Assembly (NCBI GenBank): GCA_033239525.1
Contig: BSYO01000038.1
Coordinates: 4,355,556-4,419,555, forward strand
Source of the DNA: Nepenthes gracilis
Lineage: Eukaryota > Streptophyta > Magnoliopsida > Caryophyllales > Nepenthaceae
Reading direction: 5' to 3'
Length of the DNA stretch: 64,000 nt
The notes below the pieces were generated by a model, which did not search any database, was not told the origin of the DNA, and saw only the letters and a list, made by a program, of their open reading frames with translations. The translations under genes were made by a program, and so were the position numbers. Of the stretch, positions 36,687 to 46,852 are shown in pieces (position 1 is the stretch's first letter; each line of letters opens with the position of its first letter).

Positions 36687-38310
36687 GTGGGAGTAGTCTA
36701 CTATGTCTTCACAAACCACGGCCGCGTTGTTTAGTGGATCGAGAACGCCTACAGGGAAGTCGGGCAACACCAAGGTGACAATCCACCTGCAGAGGTTGAC
36801 TCCCTCCAAAACTCTGGACCTCAGCAATGTGCTCAACTCGTCTGGGTGCAGGCAAACTAACATCTCAGCCTCGAGCGTGGTAACTCTCTCTCAAAATTCG
36901 CCCGCTTGACGCTCGACCCTGGCCGCCCAGGCCTCCGAGCTCCCCAACCTCTCTCTCAGCTTGGCCAACTCAGTCTTGAAGGTGGCTTTTTCCTTTGGAA
37001 ATCTTAGGGCCTAGGCAATGCTCTCGTCCCTATTTTTTTGGGTTTCTGCGATGAAGGTATCAAAGCGACTTAGAAGCTTTGCCATCTGGAGAATTTCCTC
37101 CTCCCTTTCCACAATCATCTCATTCTGTTGGCGCAAGCCCTTCGACATTGCACCAATAATCTTCCAGTCCTACAATCCCAACAAAAACAAGTCAATCCAC
37201 GTCGGCAAAAGTAAGAGAAAGAAGAAGCTTCTCTTAAGAGCTCACCATGTACAACTTGCGCGTCTTCTATTTTCTCACCGGTCGCTGTGACCCTGTGCTC
37301 TGCGACGAGAGTTCTTGTGATGGATTGACAAGAAGGCTGAGTGGGTGGTTATAGGGGCCACCTCTAGAGTAATCCTCTCTCCCTCTAGCCCCAGCTCCAC
37401 CAGAAGAAACCTGCGTTGGAGTAACTTCAATGTCACTCGTGGCCTCCAAAAGTAGAGCAGTGGAGAGACTGACCTCACCAGTCCCCACAGCTCTGCAGGC
37501 GGCTCAAAGGCTGGCTCCACCAGCCCTCCGGCATCAGACGCGAACTCGACCGGCACTACTAGGTCACCTAGCAGAATGGCACAACAACGAACTTCCAAAT
37601 GGGCCACTCCCTCAATAACTCCCAAGTCTCAAGTGATAGCGGGGATCGCCACCCCAACACACTCTCGACTCTAGCTACCAACCCGCCATGCAAGATCCCA
37701 GCTCAGAAAGGACAAGGAAGAAGCCGCATCGGCACCGCCCTTTTCTTCCTAGGGATGCTTGGAGAATCGCCAATTGTGAGAGCCCTAGCCTTCCTTTTAG
37801 GTTGCGATATTGCCGGCATAGGAGTTTTGAACTTCTGGACCAATGAGGGAGGACCCCAGCGAGCTCTCCTAATCTCCTTCCGGGATACTAGATGATTCCT
37901 CCTAAACTTAGAAAGGTGCTCCCTCACTAATTGCAGCAACGGTTCCACAGCCTCCACCTCCTTCTTAGTGGGCTTCCTGGTGAAGTTCGCAAGAACATTG
38001 CCCCAATCATTGGATAGGGGCCAGCCATCAGCAACTCGTACGAAGAAGAATCGGTCTTTCTAGTTCTTGATCAACTCGTAGTCGTATAAAGAAAAATCGG
38101 TCTTTTCAGTTCTTAATTGACTAGTAGATCGTTCCACTGATGCACAGCTCCCTGGGAGAAAGCGAAATTCAGTCCTCACTCTGGATAAACCGAAAACAAT
38201 CCTCACGGCCTTCCCATTAGCAACCACAACTAGTGGCGGAGAAATATACAAAGTGAGCAGAGGTAACACACCCTTTGTTATTTCTAGAGTCACTAAATGA
38301 TTATGAACAG
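36687..38310 (-). pseudogene. Accessory antisense ORF of a further Tat copy (T4)
   Basis: Minus strand. Exon 1 (from about 38310 down to 37246) includes the block KDRFFFVRVADGWPL (about 38057-38010) and the block ARWGPPSLVQKFKTP (about 37875-37830), both also in T5. A 76-bp intron (37245-37170, GTGAGC to TTGTAG) follows. Exon 2 (37169 downwards) encodes a coiled coil and the C-terminal LEGVNLCRWIV block (about 36800). The last codons are cut by the long LTR at 36686. The Trp before the KDRFFFV block is TAG here and TGA in T5. No pol in the correct position belongs to this copy, so it is an orphan piece of a Tat element, distinct from T2, which has its own exon 2. Confidence 0.65.
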
Positions 38311-39120
38311 TGTTGGCTATAGTAATTTTTATAACATTTCGTGAATCTAGTAGTGTGGTCAACAATTACAAGTGCAACAGCTTATGATCAAATTTGATGC
38401 CCATACTATTCAATTGATCGATACACCCTTACAATTCATTCAAATTGTTGATTATAGAAGTAATTTTCTTGTATATCACTTATATCAACTTCATTAAATA
38501 ATAAAATTTACAATTAATGATCTTTAAAATATAAAACATTTCGAGCTTCTTTCACAATGTCATTATATGTGTTCATTTTGAATATAATTGTAAACATTAT
38601 TATTAATAAATTATCGAATGTAATCATAAATTTGTTCATATTTAAAAGCTCATTTTTATCAGATTTTAATTTTTGGGTAATAAACTCCGAATGATATATA
38701 TTATTTTAACAAATAACAAATCATTCATCTTACTCCTCTAAATATTATAGTTTGAGCAATTCAAACAAATTATTTTTTTATTTCCCATTTGTTCAAGCAA
38801 GTTTTAATACAATAACAATATCATATATCTTATATCACTTGTTGGGTTTTGAACCCGCGAGTAGATGAATCAATAATACATAATAAATAATTACAATCAC
38901 GAATAATAAGACATATAAAATTTTATTTGAAAAACCCTTGTAAAAATGAAGAGAAAAACTATGAGATTATGCGTTAAAAAAATATCCACTAAGTAGGTAA
39001 TTTCGATTGCTAAAACCTTCAATAAATATAAGAATATAACACACTATAATAATAAGTTTGGGTAATAAAGAGTATAAAATGAGAAAAAAGAAAAATAATT
39101 GGTGAAATGTCTTGCAAACC
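38311..39120 (-). mobile_element. Copia fragment C3 (LTR end plus start of internal region)
   Basis: Minus strand, closely related to C1. It contains the LTR end with CCCAACA, the PBS region (TGATATAAGATATATGATATTG) and about 500 bases of the internal region, up to the sequence 'AAAATTACTATAGCCAACAC' corresponding to 18335-18360. The LTR part lacks insertions S1 and S2 and so serves as the empty-site reference for them. Its 3' side ends abruptly in the T4 accessory gene. Confidence 0.75.
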
Positions 39121-39273
39121 CATTGATGTAAAATCTTTAAAATAATATTTATAAATTTTTAAAAGGATTCATTTCTTGGATATTAATTTTTTTAAAAATT
39201 ATTTTGTCATTTTTACATGACACCCTGCTATCTTTTTGGGTCAATCTAATGAAATCTAAACATGAATTTCTGA

Positions 39274-40248
39274 TGCGTTTTGAATTTAAATTTTAAACAG
39301 ATTCGGGTACAATTATTCGTTGGATTTCAGTTTCTTCACTGAGTCTCAGATTCTACACACCACAATTTCAAATAAGAGGTTAGGTGATGGTGAAATTTGG
39401 CCTGACCGAAAATAATCCGACGCTCAAATCAGTAATCGATCTTTTGAAAAGAGAATGTGGATGCAGAAAATATAGAAATGAATGTAGGGAGTGTGTAAAT
39501 GGTTGTAGGTGGGAGTGCACTCGTTGGGTGAGTGGCCTTATCGTTATTACTCTTGAGAAGCAATTTCTCTAATTACTGAGTTTGTAGGAAACTAGTAACA
39601 GAGAGAGAGCTTTAGAATGTTCGAGAGAGTGAGAAAGCCTCTGAGAGCTTGAGTATATGCTTAAGGGCGATTGAGAACGTGCCCCAATGAGTAAGTCTCC
39701 ATGGCTTTTATAGTCATGGTCCTAGGCTGCATTTCTTTGGCAGCAAGGCTGGACGCCCACTTCTGAATGGATTGTTACCTTTCTGGCGTAAGCATGATCG
39801 TTGTCTCTGACTGTAACGGTCAAGGAGGTTGATCTCTTTCCTTCTGCATATGGTAACCGCTAGAGCTTCCTATAGATTGCGCGTGGATTCTAGCGCTCTC
39901 CTCTCGATGTGTATTGATTTTGGAGGTGACCGTTACAGTAAATATTAACTTCTTGGAGATGTGAGAAATTAGGGCAAATGACCAATGTGGCTCAAGACGG
40001 ACGCGTGGGCTAACCTGGACATGGGCCGCTTTCATCTTGAGTCGTAGCCAGCCCATTCTCCGCGTCCTTGGTCAATGGTATCATTGACCATTCTGGGCTT
40101 AGTTGGGCCTTCATTGATTTTGGGTCTCTGTCGGCCCACTTACTTTTTATTCAGTTAACGGCAGTATTGACCGTTCAAGTAGAAATGGTCCATTAAAGAT
40201 TTGGACCGTTTTCTCCTTTGGGTCAGCCAGTTATTGGTGTCCCCATTA
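39274..40248 (-). repeat. Solo Tat LTR
   Basis: Minus strand, about 975 bp. It starts TAATGGGGACACC (TG mutated to TA) and ends AAAACGCA. It carries TATAAAAGCC at about 39723-39714 and the family block with 'CTCGTTTTCGG'-like sequence near 39400. No PBS or gag follows its 3' end and no polypurine tract with pol precedes it. Flanking pentamers TCTGA and ATTTT do not match, so boundaries or flanks have decayed. Confidence 0.7.
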
Positions 40249-40925
40249 ATTTTTAGCAAAAAATGTTGAGAAGCGGGTAAATATAAAACATAATTTTTAC
40301 TAAATTTTATAATAATCCTTTCAAAATTTATTTATTTATTTTTTGTTTTACGCTGCATATGAATTTGTGAATAAACACTGGCCGATCCAATTATTAAATT
40401 ATTGAATGTTCGCCTATGACTAATGTTGGCACTCTGACTTTTTCTTTTATTTTAAGGTTTTGTTTTTATTTTGTTAACGCCAAAAAACAATTTAAAAAAA
40501 ATAAAAATGGTGGGGGTGAAGAATCTTACTTGGTCAAGCAGAGTTTTTGGACGCTCTGGAACCCTGCACTGACCGCAATATAGGGCATACATCGTAAATT
40601 TCGATCGTTCAGTTTAATCTCAATTATTCAAAATTTATTAGACAGTTGAGGTTTTTTTTTTTTTTTTTTCATTTACATATAAAAAAAAGGAAAAAGTCGC
40701 ATGATTTTTGGGATTTTATTCAAATGGCCGAGGCCGTGCGATACGGCGCCCGTTGGCTCGGATGCCTGGCGGCTTCCTGCAATTTGCCATATCTCAAGGC
40801 TAGTCAGCAATGAAGCTTCGTCATAATTTCCATGACGACTTCGGGGATCTTGTACATGATCTTTTTCCTCAAGGCAATGAAATATTCCTTCTCCGTTTCT
40901 TCCACTCTTATTCTCATTGGTTATA
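40249..40925. other. Upstream region of the GLR pseudogene
   Basis: No transposon recognised. It includes a T-run (40653-40671) and moderately GC-rich sequence from 40700. It probably contains the former GLR promoter and 5' UTR, but I see no certain TATA box. Confidence 0.4.
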
Positions 40926-41469
40926 ATGAAGACCTGCATGATGAAAGCTCCAAAAATGGCTGCCGGAGTCAAGAATTCACGTCCAATGTTGTGGCCTCTT
41001 TACTTTGCTCTCCTAATCTCCTTCTATCTGTTCTCCCTTGAAACAGCGCCAGCAGGAGCCGAAGATGATGGCAATGGCATCACGGTGGCAAGCATCGGAG
41101 CAATCGTAGATGAAAATACTCGGATTGGAAAGGAGCAAACTATAGCAATGAAGATACAAGTTGAGAACTTCAACAAGAAATCAAATGATCTTAAGCCATC
41201 CCTTTATATAAGAAACTTGATGGGTCCAATAACCATGGGCCAATGGGTTAGGCCCCGTAGTAACGCCCACAATTCAATATAATTCTTTCAAAGTAAAAGT
41301 CTCATATTACTTTTGGAAAAATAGTGCATATGCAAATCCCACTATAAAAGCAAGTATTACCAAGCATTGAAAGACAAGTTGGAGAAGCTCGAATAAGCTC
41401 CATAAGGCTCCATATGACTCGGAGAATATCATAGCCATTGCAAACTGATCACCAATGAGAACAAACTGG

Positions 41470-42060
41470 CAGCCAGGAGACCCTCGACTTTCCTCCCATC
41501 CAGGAGGCCCCTCGGCTCTCCGCCCATCCGAGGCTTCTCGGCCACCTCCAATTCTTGAGGCTTTTAGTTCTTTCGTTTGGAGGCCGTCGACCTTTGCCGC
41601 CGGGGGGCTCTCAGCCCTCCTTCCTTCCGGGAGGCTCTCGACCTCCACCGGTCCCAAAGGCCATCAACCCTCCGCCTGCTAGGAGGCCCTCAACCCTCAT
41701 CCTGTCCGAAAGCCCTCAGTCCTCCATCCATGAGGTGTAGAGCTCTCCTCCTATCCGGAGGCCCTCAATCCTCAATCTAGAAGGAAAAGAGCTCTCCTCC
41801 TTCCAGGAGATACGGAGGCCTTCGGCCCTCTGTCGCTAGGAGGCTCTCAGCCTTCCTCCTATCCGGAGGTCCTCAGTTCTCCATTCAGTAGGCGTGGAGC
41901 TCTCCTCCTTCCAGGAGTCACGGAGACCATCGGCCCTCAGCCCTCCTCCCGTCTCGAGGCCCTCAACCCTCCGCCGTTCGGAGGCCCTCAACTCTCCGCC
42001 AGCCATGAGGCCTTTAACCCTTCGTCTTGGAGTCACGATCCCTCCATCCCGGAGTCAGGA
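41470..42060. repeat. GC-rich minisatellite A in S3
   Basis: About 20 imperfect units of roughly 25 to 30 bp around the words 'GGAGGCCCTCAACCCTCC' and 'GCTCTCCTCCTTCCAGGAG'. They are CT-rich on the plus strand. Several frames stay open through it, which is a composition effect. Confidence 0.8.
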
Positions 42061-42129
42061 GCTTACTGTCTAAAAGTTAATCATTTACTCAGGTAACTAT
42101 AATGTTTATTCACCAGTACAACTTAGTAT

Positions 42130-42660
42130 TTCTCCTCTAAGCCGCTCATCTGACAGGCGCACCTATAAACCGCCCTCCGCAGGCACAACTATAAGCCGCC
42201 CTCTGTTGGGTGCACCTATAAGTCGCCCCTCTACCGGGCGCACCTCTAAGCTGCCCTCCGCGGGCGCACTTCCAAGCCTCCCTCCCGGAGCGCACCTTTA
42301 AGCCGCCCTCCAGGGGCGCACCTATAGGCCGCTACTCTATCGGAAGCATTCCAAGTCACCCTCCGCAGGTACACCTATAAGCTGCCCCTCTACCGGGCGC
42401 ACCTATAAGCCGCTCCTCTACCGGCGCACTCCAAGCTACCCTCCGCAAGAGCATCTATAAACTGCCCCCTCGGCCGGGCGCACTCTAAGCCGCCCTCCGT
42501 GGGCGCACTCTAAGCTGCCCTTCTGTCCGGTGCACCTATAAGCCGCCCCTCTGTCGGGCGCGCCTCCAAGCCACCCTCCACGGGAGCACCTATAAGCCGC
42601 CCTCTACAGGCGCACTTCTAAGCCGCCCTCCGCAGGCGGACAGGTAAGCCTCCCCTCTGC
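42130..42660. repeat. GC-rich minisatellite B in S3
   Basis: About 20 imperfect units of 26 to 28 bp around 'GCACCTATAAGCCGCCC' followed by 'TCCGCGGGC'. The sequence is unrelated to minisatellite A. It lies upstream of the LTR's likely transcription start (a TTTATAG at about 42669). Confidence 0.8.
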
Positions 42661-43037
42661 CGAACGCATTTATAGAGCTCAAGCCTCCAAATACATCCCT
42701 CTCACACTCCCCTTATCGCTGCATCGTTGCATTCTCACGTTGTTTACCTTAAAACGTGCATTTCTCTGTTTATTGCGGAAGATTTCTGACTTAAGCGTCG
42801 GAGTGTCAAAAGGGGATAGCCCCCGTTGTCCTCTGACCTATTGTTTGTGGTTCGTGTTATGCAGGTTCTTGGTTATCAGCGATGGAGATTAGACCCGATC
42901 CAGATTGACCCGCAACGGAATATTAGAAGACTCCCTAATCCGTACAACAATCGAGGACACGGGACACAACAAAACTACAACTCAGAACCCCTTCAAGCAG
43001 TTTCTGCTGGCCTGTAATGATCCAATAGTGCAACATC

Positions 43038-43057
43038 ATATAAATAAATAAATAAAT

Positions 43058-43088
<31 letters not shown>

Positions 43089-43092
43089 TATA
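43038..43092. repeat. AT microsatellite in the GLR intron
   Basis: Compound simple repeat (AAAT)n, then (TATC)n, then (TA)n in the intron between GLR exon 1 and exon 2. Confidence 0.9.
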
Positions 43093-44011
43093 ATTAAATT
43101 GTAGTAATAGTATTTTGTTGACTTTAATCTTTGCTTGTATAATTGCAGCTCTTGAGCTGGCTAAAGAGAAGAAGGGGGAGCAATCGTAGGCATGGAGAGA
43201 TGGCAAGAAGCAGCGTTAGTAGCTCAAGTTGGAAGCCAACATCAACTGCCAGTTCTCTCTCTTGCAGCTGCACAAAACAGGCTGCAATGGACGCCTCAAC
43301 GGTGGCCATCGTTAATACAAATGGCTACCAATCACAGCCAACAGCTATTGTGCATCTCATCCTTAGTTAAACAATGCAACTGGAGAAGAGCAATCGCAGT
43401 ATATGAAGATGATGGCTATGCAGGAACTTACGAGATCCTAAATATTCTCTCCGAATAGCTTCAAGATGTTGGGTCAGAGATCGAGTACCGTTTAGCCTTG
43501 CCACCGGTGGCTTCCATGCCGAATCCTAAAGAGATTGTCCTCGACGAACTGGTGAAGCTGCTAAGCACGCAGTAACGAGTTTTAATCGTCCTGCAATCTT
43601 CATTGCCGCTGGCTATTTACCTGTTCAGAGAAGCGAAGAGCACGGGGCTGATCGGGAGAGATACGGCGTGGATAGTTACAGACTCGATATCAAGCCTCTT
43701 TGACTCTGTGAACTCGACAGTAAAATCTTCTATGGGAGGCGTGCTGGGAGTCAAGACGCATTATTCCGAAACAGGCAGGGAATTCAACGATTTCTACTTC
43801 CAATTCTGGGAGGAATATCGAGCAGAATTCCCTCAGGAACTGTATCCACAGCCCAGCATCCATGCTGCTCGAGCATACGATGCTGTCACCGCCATTACAA
43901 ATGCCATGGAGCAGTTGGGAAACTACAACGTTGTTTCTTCAAGAGAACTATTGCAGGGCATTTTGTCGAGCAACTTCCAGGGATTGAGTGGGGAGATTTC
44001 TTTCGAACGGG

Positions 44012-44632
44012 GTGAACTATTTGATTAAAAAAACATTTTTTATTATTTTTTATTTTTTCAATTATTTTTCTCAAGATCGGCGTCAAGAGGTTATGATGCC
44101 CGTACGCGTCACAGTCCCCTTGCTCGTCTACAACCAGGTAAACCAATTCCTGCCATACAAATGTGAACCAGTCACTGTTGGCAAGTAAATTTCATCAAAT
44201 TCATTGTTAATAATTTTTCTTATTATCAAAAATTATATTGAATTTTTTAAATTATAAAACATGTAGATATAAAATTTAAGATATATTTAAATTATATAAA
44301 TTTAAATTTTAAAAAAATAAAGTAAAGAAAAAAATTTTTTCAGTATGAAAAATAATGGAAAAGTTGTTTAATGAGATTTAAATTTTAATTCATTGGATTT
44401 TTATTAGCATGCTATTCACTAAATAGCCATATAGAAACGTTAGTTAACACACCTGGAATGGTAAATATAAAATATTTAGTTTACATAAATAATCTACACA
44501 AAATAACCCATCATTGGTTCTTCTTTTAAAGAATGAAAAAGTAATTTCTCTCTATTTATTATTTTTTGTAAAATCTGTATTATTATCATATTATAATAAT
44601 GAGAATATAGTTTTTTTTATATTGAATATGAT
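44012..44632. other. GLR intron remnant, AT-rich
   Basis: Starts with the likely donor GTGAAC after ISFERG. A less AT-rich island at 44075-44185 has open frames, but I cannot match it to a GLR exon. The remainder is AT-rich and ends at the LTR of T5. Confidence 0.4.
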
Positions 44633-45679
44633 AGCGTCATTGGATTCAAATTTCTAACAGATTCGAACTGGTCTGCTTGACTGGTTCTGGCTCCGTTCAC
44701 CAAGTTAGGATCCTACACACCACTAAATAAATAAGAGGTCAGTATGTCGACGGAAAGTTGTCCTACCGAAAACACTCCGACACTCAAGTCAGTAAACAGC
44801 TTTCGAAATCTGGGAATGTAACTGGAAATGAGAGTTGAGAGGGGGAGTGTAAGAGTGCGTGGGTTTTCAGATAAAAGAGATGCAATGCCGTCTCTTGAAA
44901 CTGGACGGTGGGTGAAGGCAGTAGGCGTCTATCAACGGGAAGAGGGCCTATATGCCTTCGATTTGTGTTCTTTCTCTCAGTGTGTTTGGATGCTTTATAG
45001 ACAGAGAGTACGAACAATTCATCGAGAGCGTATGTTTTTTCATGTAGCAGACAGACGTAAGTTTGTACAGTAGAAAGCGTAGTAGTAGGTGGCGTCAAGG
45101 TGATCTTCCTTGGTTGGAATGTGTGATCCCCTGTGCCATGCTTAGGTGGCCTTCCTTGTGAGGAAGGCACGAGTTTCTTAATTAGTTGGGATAGCTTCCT
45201 TCTTTGACGGGTAGCGGCTTTCCAAATTACCTGCCTTCCTTTCATGTTTATTACTGTTGGAAGGCTCCAATTGGCAGGAATTGAAAAGATCTGGCACCTT
45301 CCTTATGGGAAAGATGCCGATCTTGTCAATATCCTTTTTTGGAGTTGGTTGGATTTATGGAAGGCACAAAGTTAGGAAAAGAGCCGTTGCTAACCGCCTG
45401 TTGGAGCATGAGCCCAAGTGGGCCAGGCCCGTGAAAAGCCTTTTTATTTTTGGCATGTTGTTACAATGATTCTGGTCAACACATGGGTTGACCATCCTGA
45501 GCGCGAGTTGGCCGCCCGTCTGTCCTTTAGTCGGTCAATGTTGGCATTGATCGTCTCACACGTGTTTGGGCTTTTCAGGATTTCGGCTCTCATTTTCTGT
45601 TGAGCCAACGTTGACCGTCCAACAGTGGATCTGGGCCGCCTTTGACTATTGAGCGAGCCCATTTACAATATGCCCATCA
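44633..45679 (-). repeat. 3' LTR of T5
   Basis: On the minus strand it starts TGATGGGCAT directly after a G-rich polypurine tract. It ends near AATCCAATGACGC. It matches the T1, T2 and T6 LTRs in the final 100 bases and near the start. TATAAAGC on the minus strand near 45000 is a possible core promoter. Confidence 0.8.
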
Positions 45680-45784
45680 CTAGCCCCCCATGTCGGTGGC
45701 CAGAATTTTGGCCTCCGGCATGTTTATGATGGGATACTCCTCAATGTCCTTCATCACTTGAAAATTCTGGAGAACTCCACGATA

Positions 45785-46530
45785 GGGTGAGACGTTGACT
45801 GAATCTGTTGACCGTTTTTGGTCAAATTTCGCAGAGAAAAGTTGATCGGTTCTGTTGACCGTCTTCAGTCAGATCCGAAAAAGAGAGTTTGACTAGATCT
45901 ATTGATTGTCTTTAGTCAAATCCAAAGAAGAGAGTTTGACCGGATCTGTTGACTGTCCTTGGCCAAATCTAGAGAAGGAAGTTTGATTGGATCTGTTGAC
46001 CGTCCTTGGTCAGATTCGGTGAAGAAAGTTGACTGAATCTGTTGACAGTCCTTGATCAGATCCGGAGAAAAAGTTGACCGGATCTGTTAATCGTCTTTGA
46101 TCAGATCCGGAGAAGAGAGTTGACCGGATCTGTTGACCGTCCTTGACCAGATCCGGAGAAGAAAGTTGACCGGATGTGCTGACCGTCCTTGGTCAAATCC
46201 GGAGAAGAAGTTGACCGGATCTGTTGACCATCTTTGGTCAGATCCGGAGAAGAGAGTTGACCGAATTTGTTCATCGTCCTTGGCCAGATCTGGAGAAGAA
46301 AGTTGACCGGATCTGTCGACCGTCCTTGGCCAGATTCGGAGAAGAAAGTTGACCGGATGTGCTGACCGTTCTTGGCCAGATTCGGTGAAGAAAATTGACC
46401 GGATCTGTTGACCGTCCTTGGTCAGATCTAGAGAAAAAGTTGATCAGATTTGTTCACCGTCCTTGGTCAGATCCAGAGAAGAAAGTCGACCGAATCTGTT
46501 GACCGTCTTAGCCAAATTCCAGAGAACTTT
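45785..46530. repeat. 46-bp tandem array rich in TTGAC (W-box) cores
   Basis: About 16 units of 44 to 47 bp. The consensus alternates 'AGTTGACCGGATCTGTTGACC' (split into GTTGACCGGATCTG and TTGACC) with 'GTCCTTGGTCAGATCCGG' and GAAGAA. I count about 22 TTGAC cores on the plus strand plus several GGTCA. The array lies inside T5 between the 3' LTR and the 5' side of the accessory gene. TTGAC[C/T] is the binding core of plant WRKY factors. Binding itself is inference. Confidence 0.85.
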
Positions 46531-46534
46531 GTAT

Positions 46535-46852
46535 GAGCCTGAGTGACGCGTGGCCATTAGCCGGCCTGTCAGGTTAAAAGTTGACACGTGTCTTCACATG
46601 GTTGATCCACTATTCCAACCATTAATGCGTCAGAAGATTTGTTCAAAAGAGGCCCATTATGGATGCAACACGTGGCAGGAATGATGGCGTGCCTTCTCTG
46701 GGAGGTTTAAGGCATTTCACACTTTGCGGTTTAAGTTTTCCTCCTTTACACTTAGTATTTTTTTTCACACCTTCTGCTCTACTTCTTCGTCTTCAACCTA
46801 CTTTCCCATCCTCCTTCTGCAATTCTAGAAAAATCCTAACCTTCCTGCAAGC
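46535..46852 (+). promoter_or_regulatory. Promoter-like region of the T5 accessory gene
   Basis: Between the W-box array and the ATG at 46853. It carries two ACGTG G-box-type sites, TGACACGTGTC (about 46582-46592) and AACACGTGGC (about 46668-46677). A pyrimidine-rich leader with CTTCTTCGTCTTCAACC follows, then AAGCATG. I see no canonical TATAAA, and the GGTTTAAG words near 46705 and 46729 are weak candidates. The direction suits transcription of the accessory gene, opposite to gag-pol. Confidence 0.5.

Larger units (their letters stand above)
41218..42971 (+). repeat. Solo Tat LTR S3 inserted in the GLR exon
   Basis: A 1754-bp LTR with perfect TSD AAACT (41213-41217 and 42972-42976), starting TGATGGGTCC and ending CACAACA. 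Removing LTR plus one TSD rejoins the GLR reading frame exactly. The end region (42780-42870) has ACTTAAGCGTCGGAGTG and TATGCAGGTTC as in the T2 and T6 LTRs, so it is a length variant of the Tat LTR family. The extra length is due to two GC-rich minisatellites. Confidence 0.9.
40926..44011 (+). pseudogene. GLR: Glutamate receptor-like (GLR) pseudogene, amino-terminal domain exons
   Basis: Plant GLRs are ligand-gated cation channels of the plasma membrane. Exon 1 starts at ATG 40926. It has a signal peptide (PLYFALLISFYLFSLETAPAGA) and the start of the LIVBP-like domain (ITVASIGAIVDENTRIGKEQ, SLYIRN in consensus). A solo LTR interrupts it after 41217, and it resumes at 42977 with YNSEPLQAVSAG. 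Exon 2 (about 43149-44011) reads LELAKEKK, GMERWQEAALVAQVGSQHQL, AVYEDDGYAGTYEI, then the GVLGVKTHYSETGREFNDFYF and HAARAYDAV blocks of clade-II GLRs. Damage includes a 1-nt deletion near 43182, TAG at 43456, TAA at 43573 and an altered donor near 43013. The ligand-binding and pore exons are missing. Confidence 0.9.

Noticed and set aside
44075..44188. Possible further GLR exon with a 'VPLLVYNQV' peptide
   Set aside because: It does not match the GLR ligand-binding domain in any frame I compared, and splice sites are unconvincing.
45785..46530. Possible CRISPR-like array of short repeats
   Set aside because: Units are contiguous tandem repeats of about 46 bp without unique spacers, in a plant retroelement.
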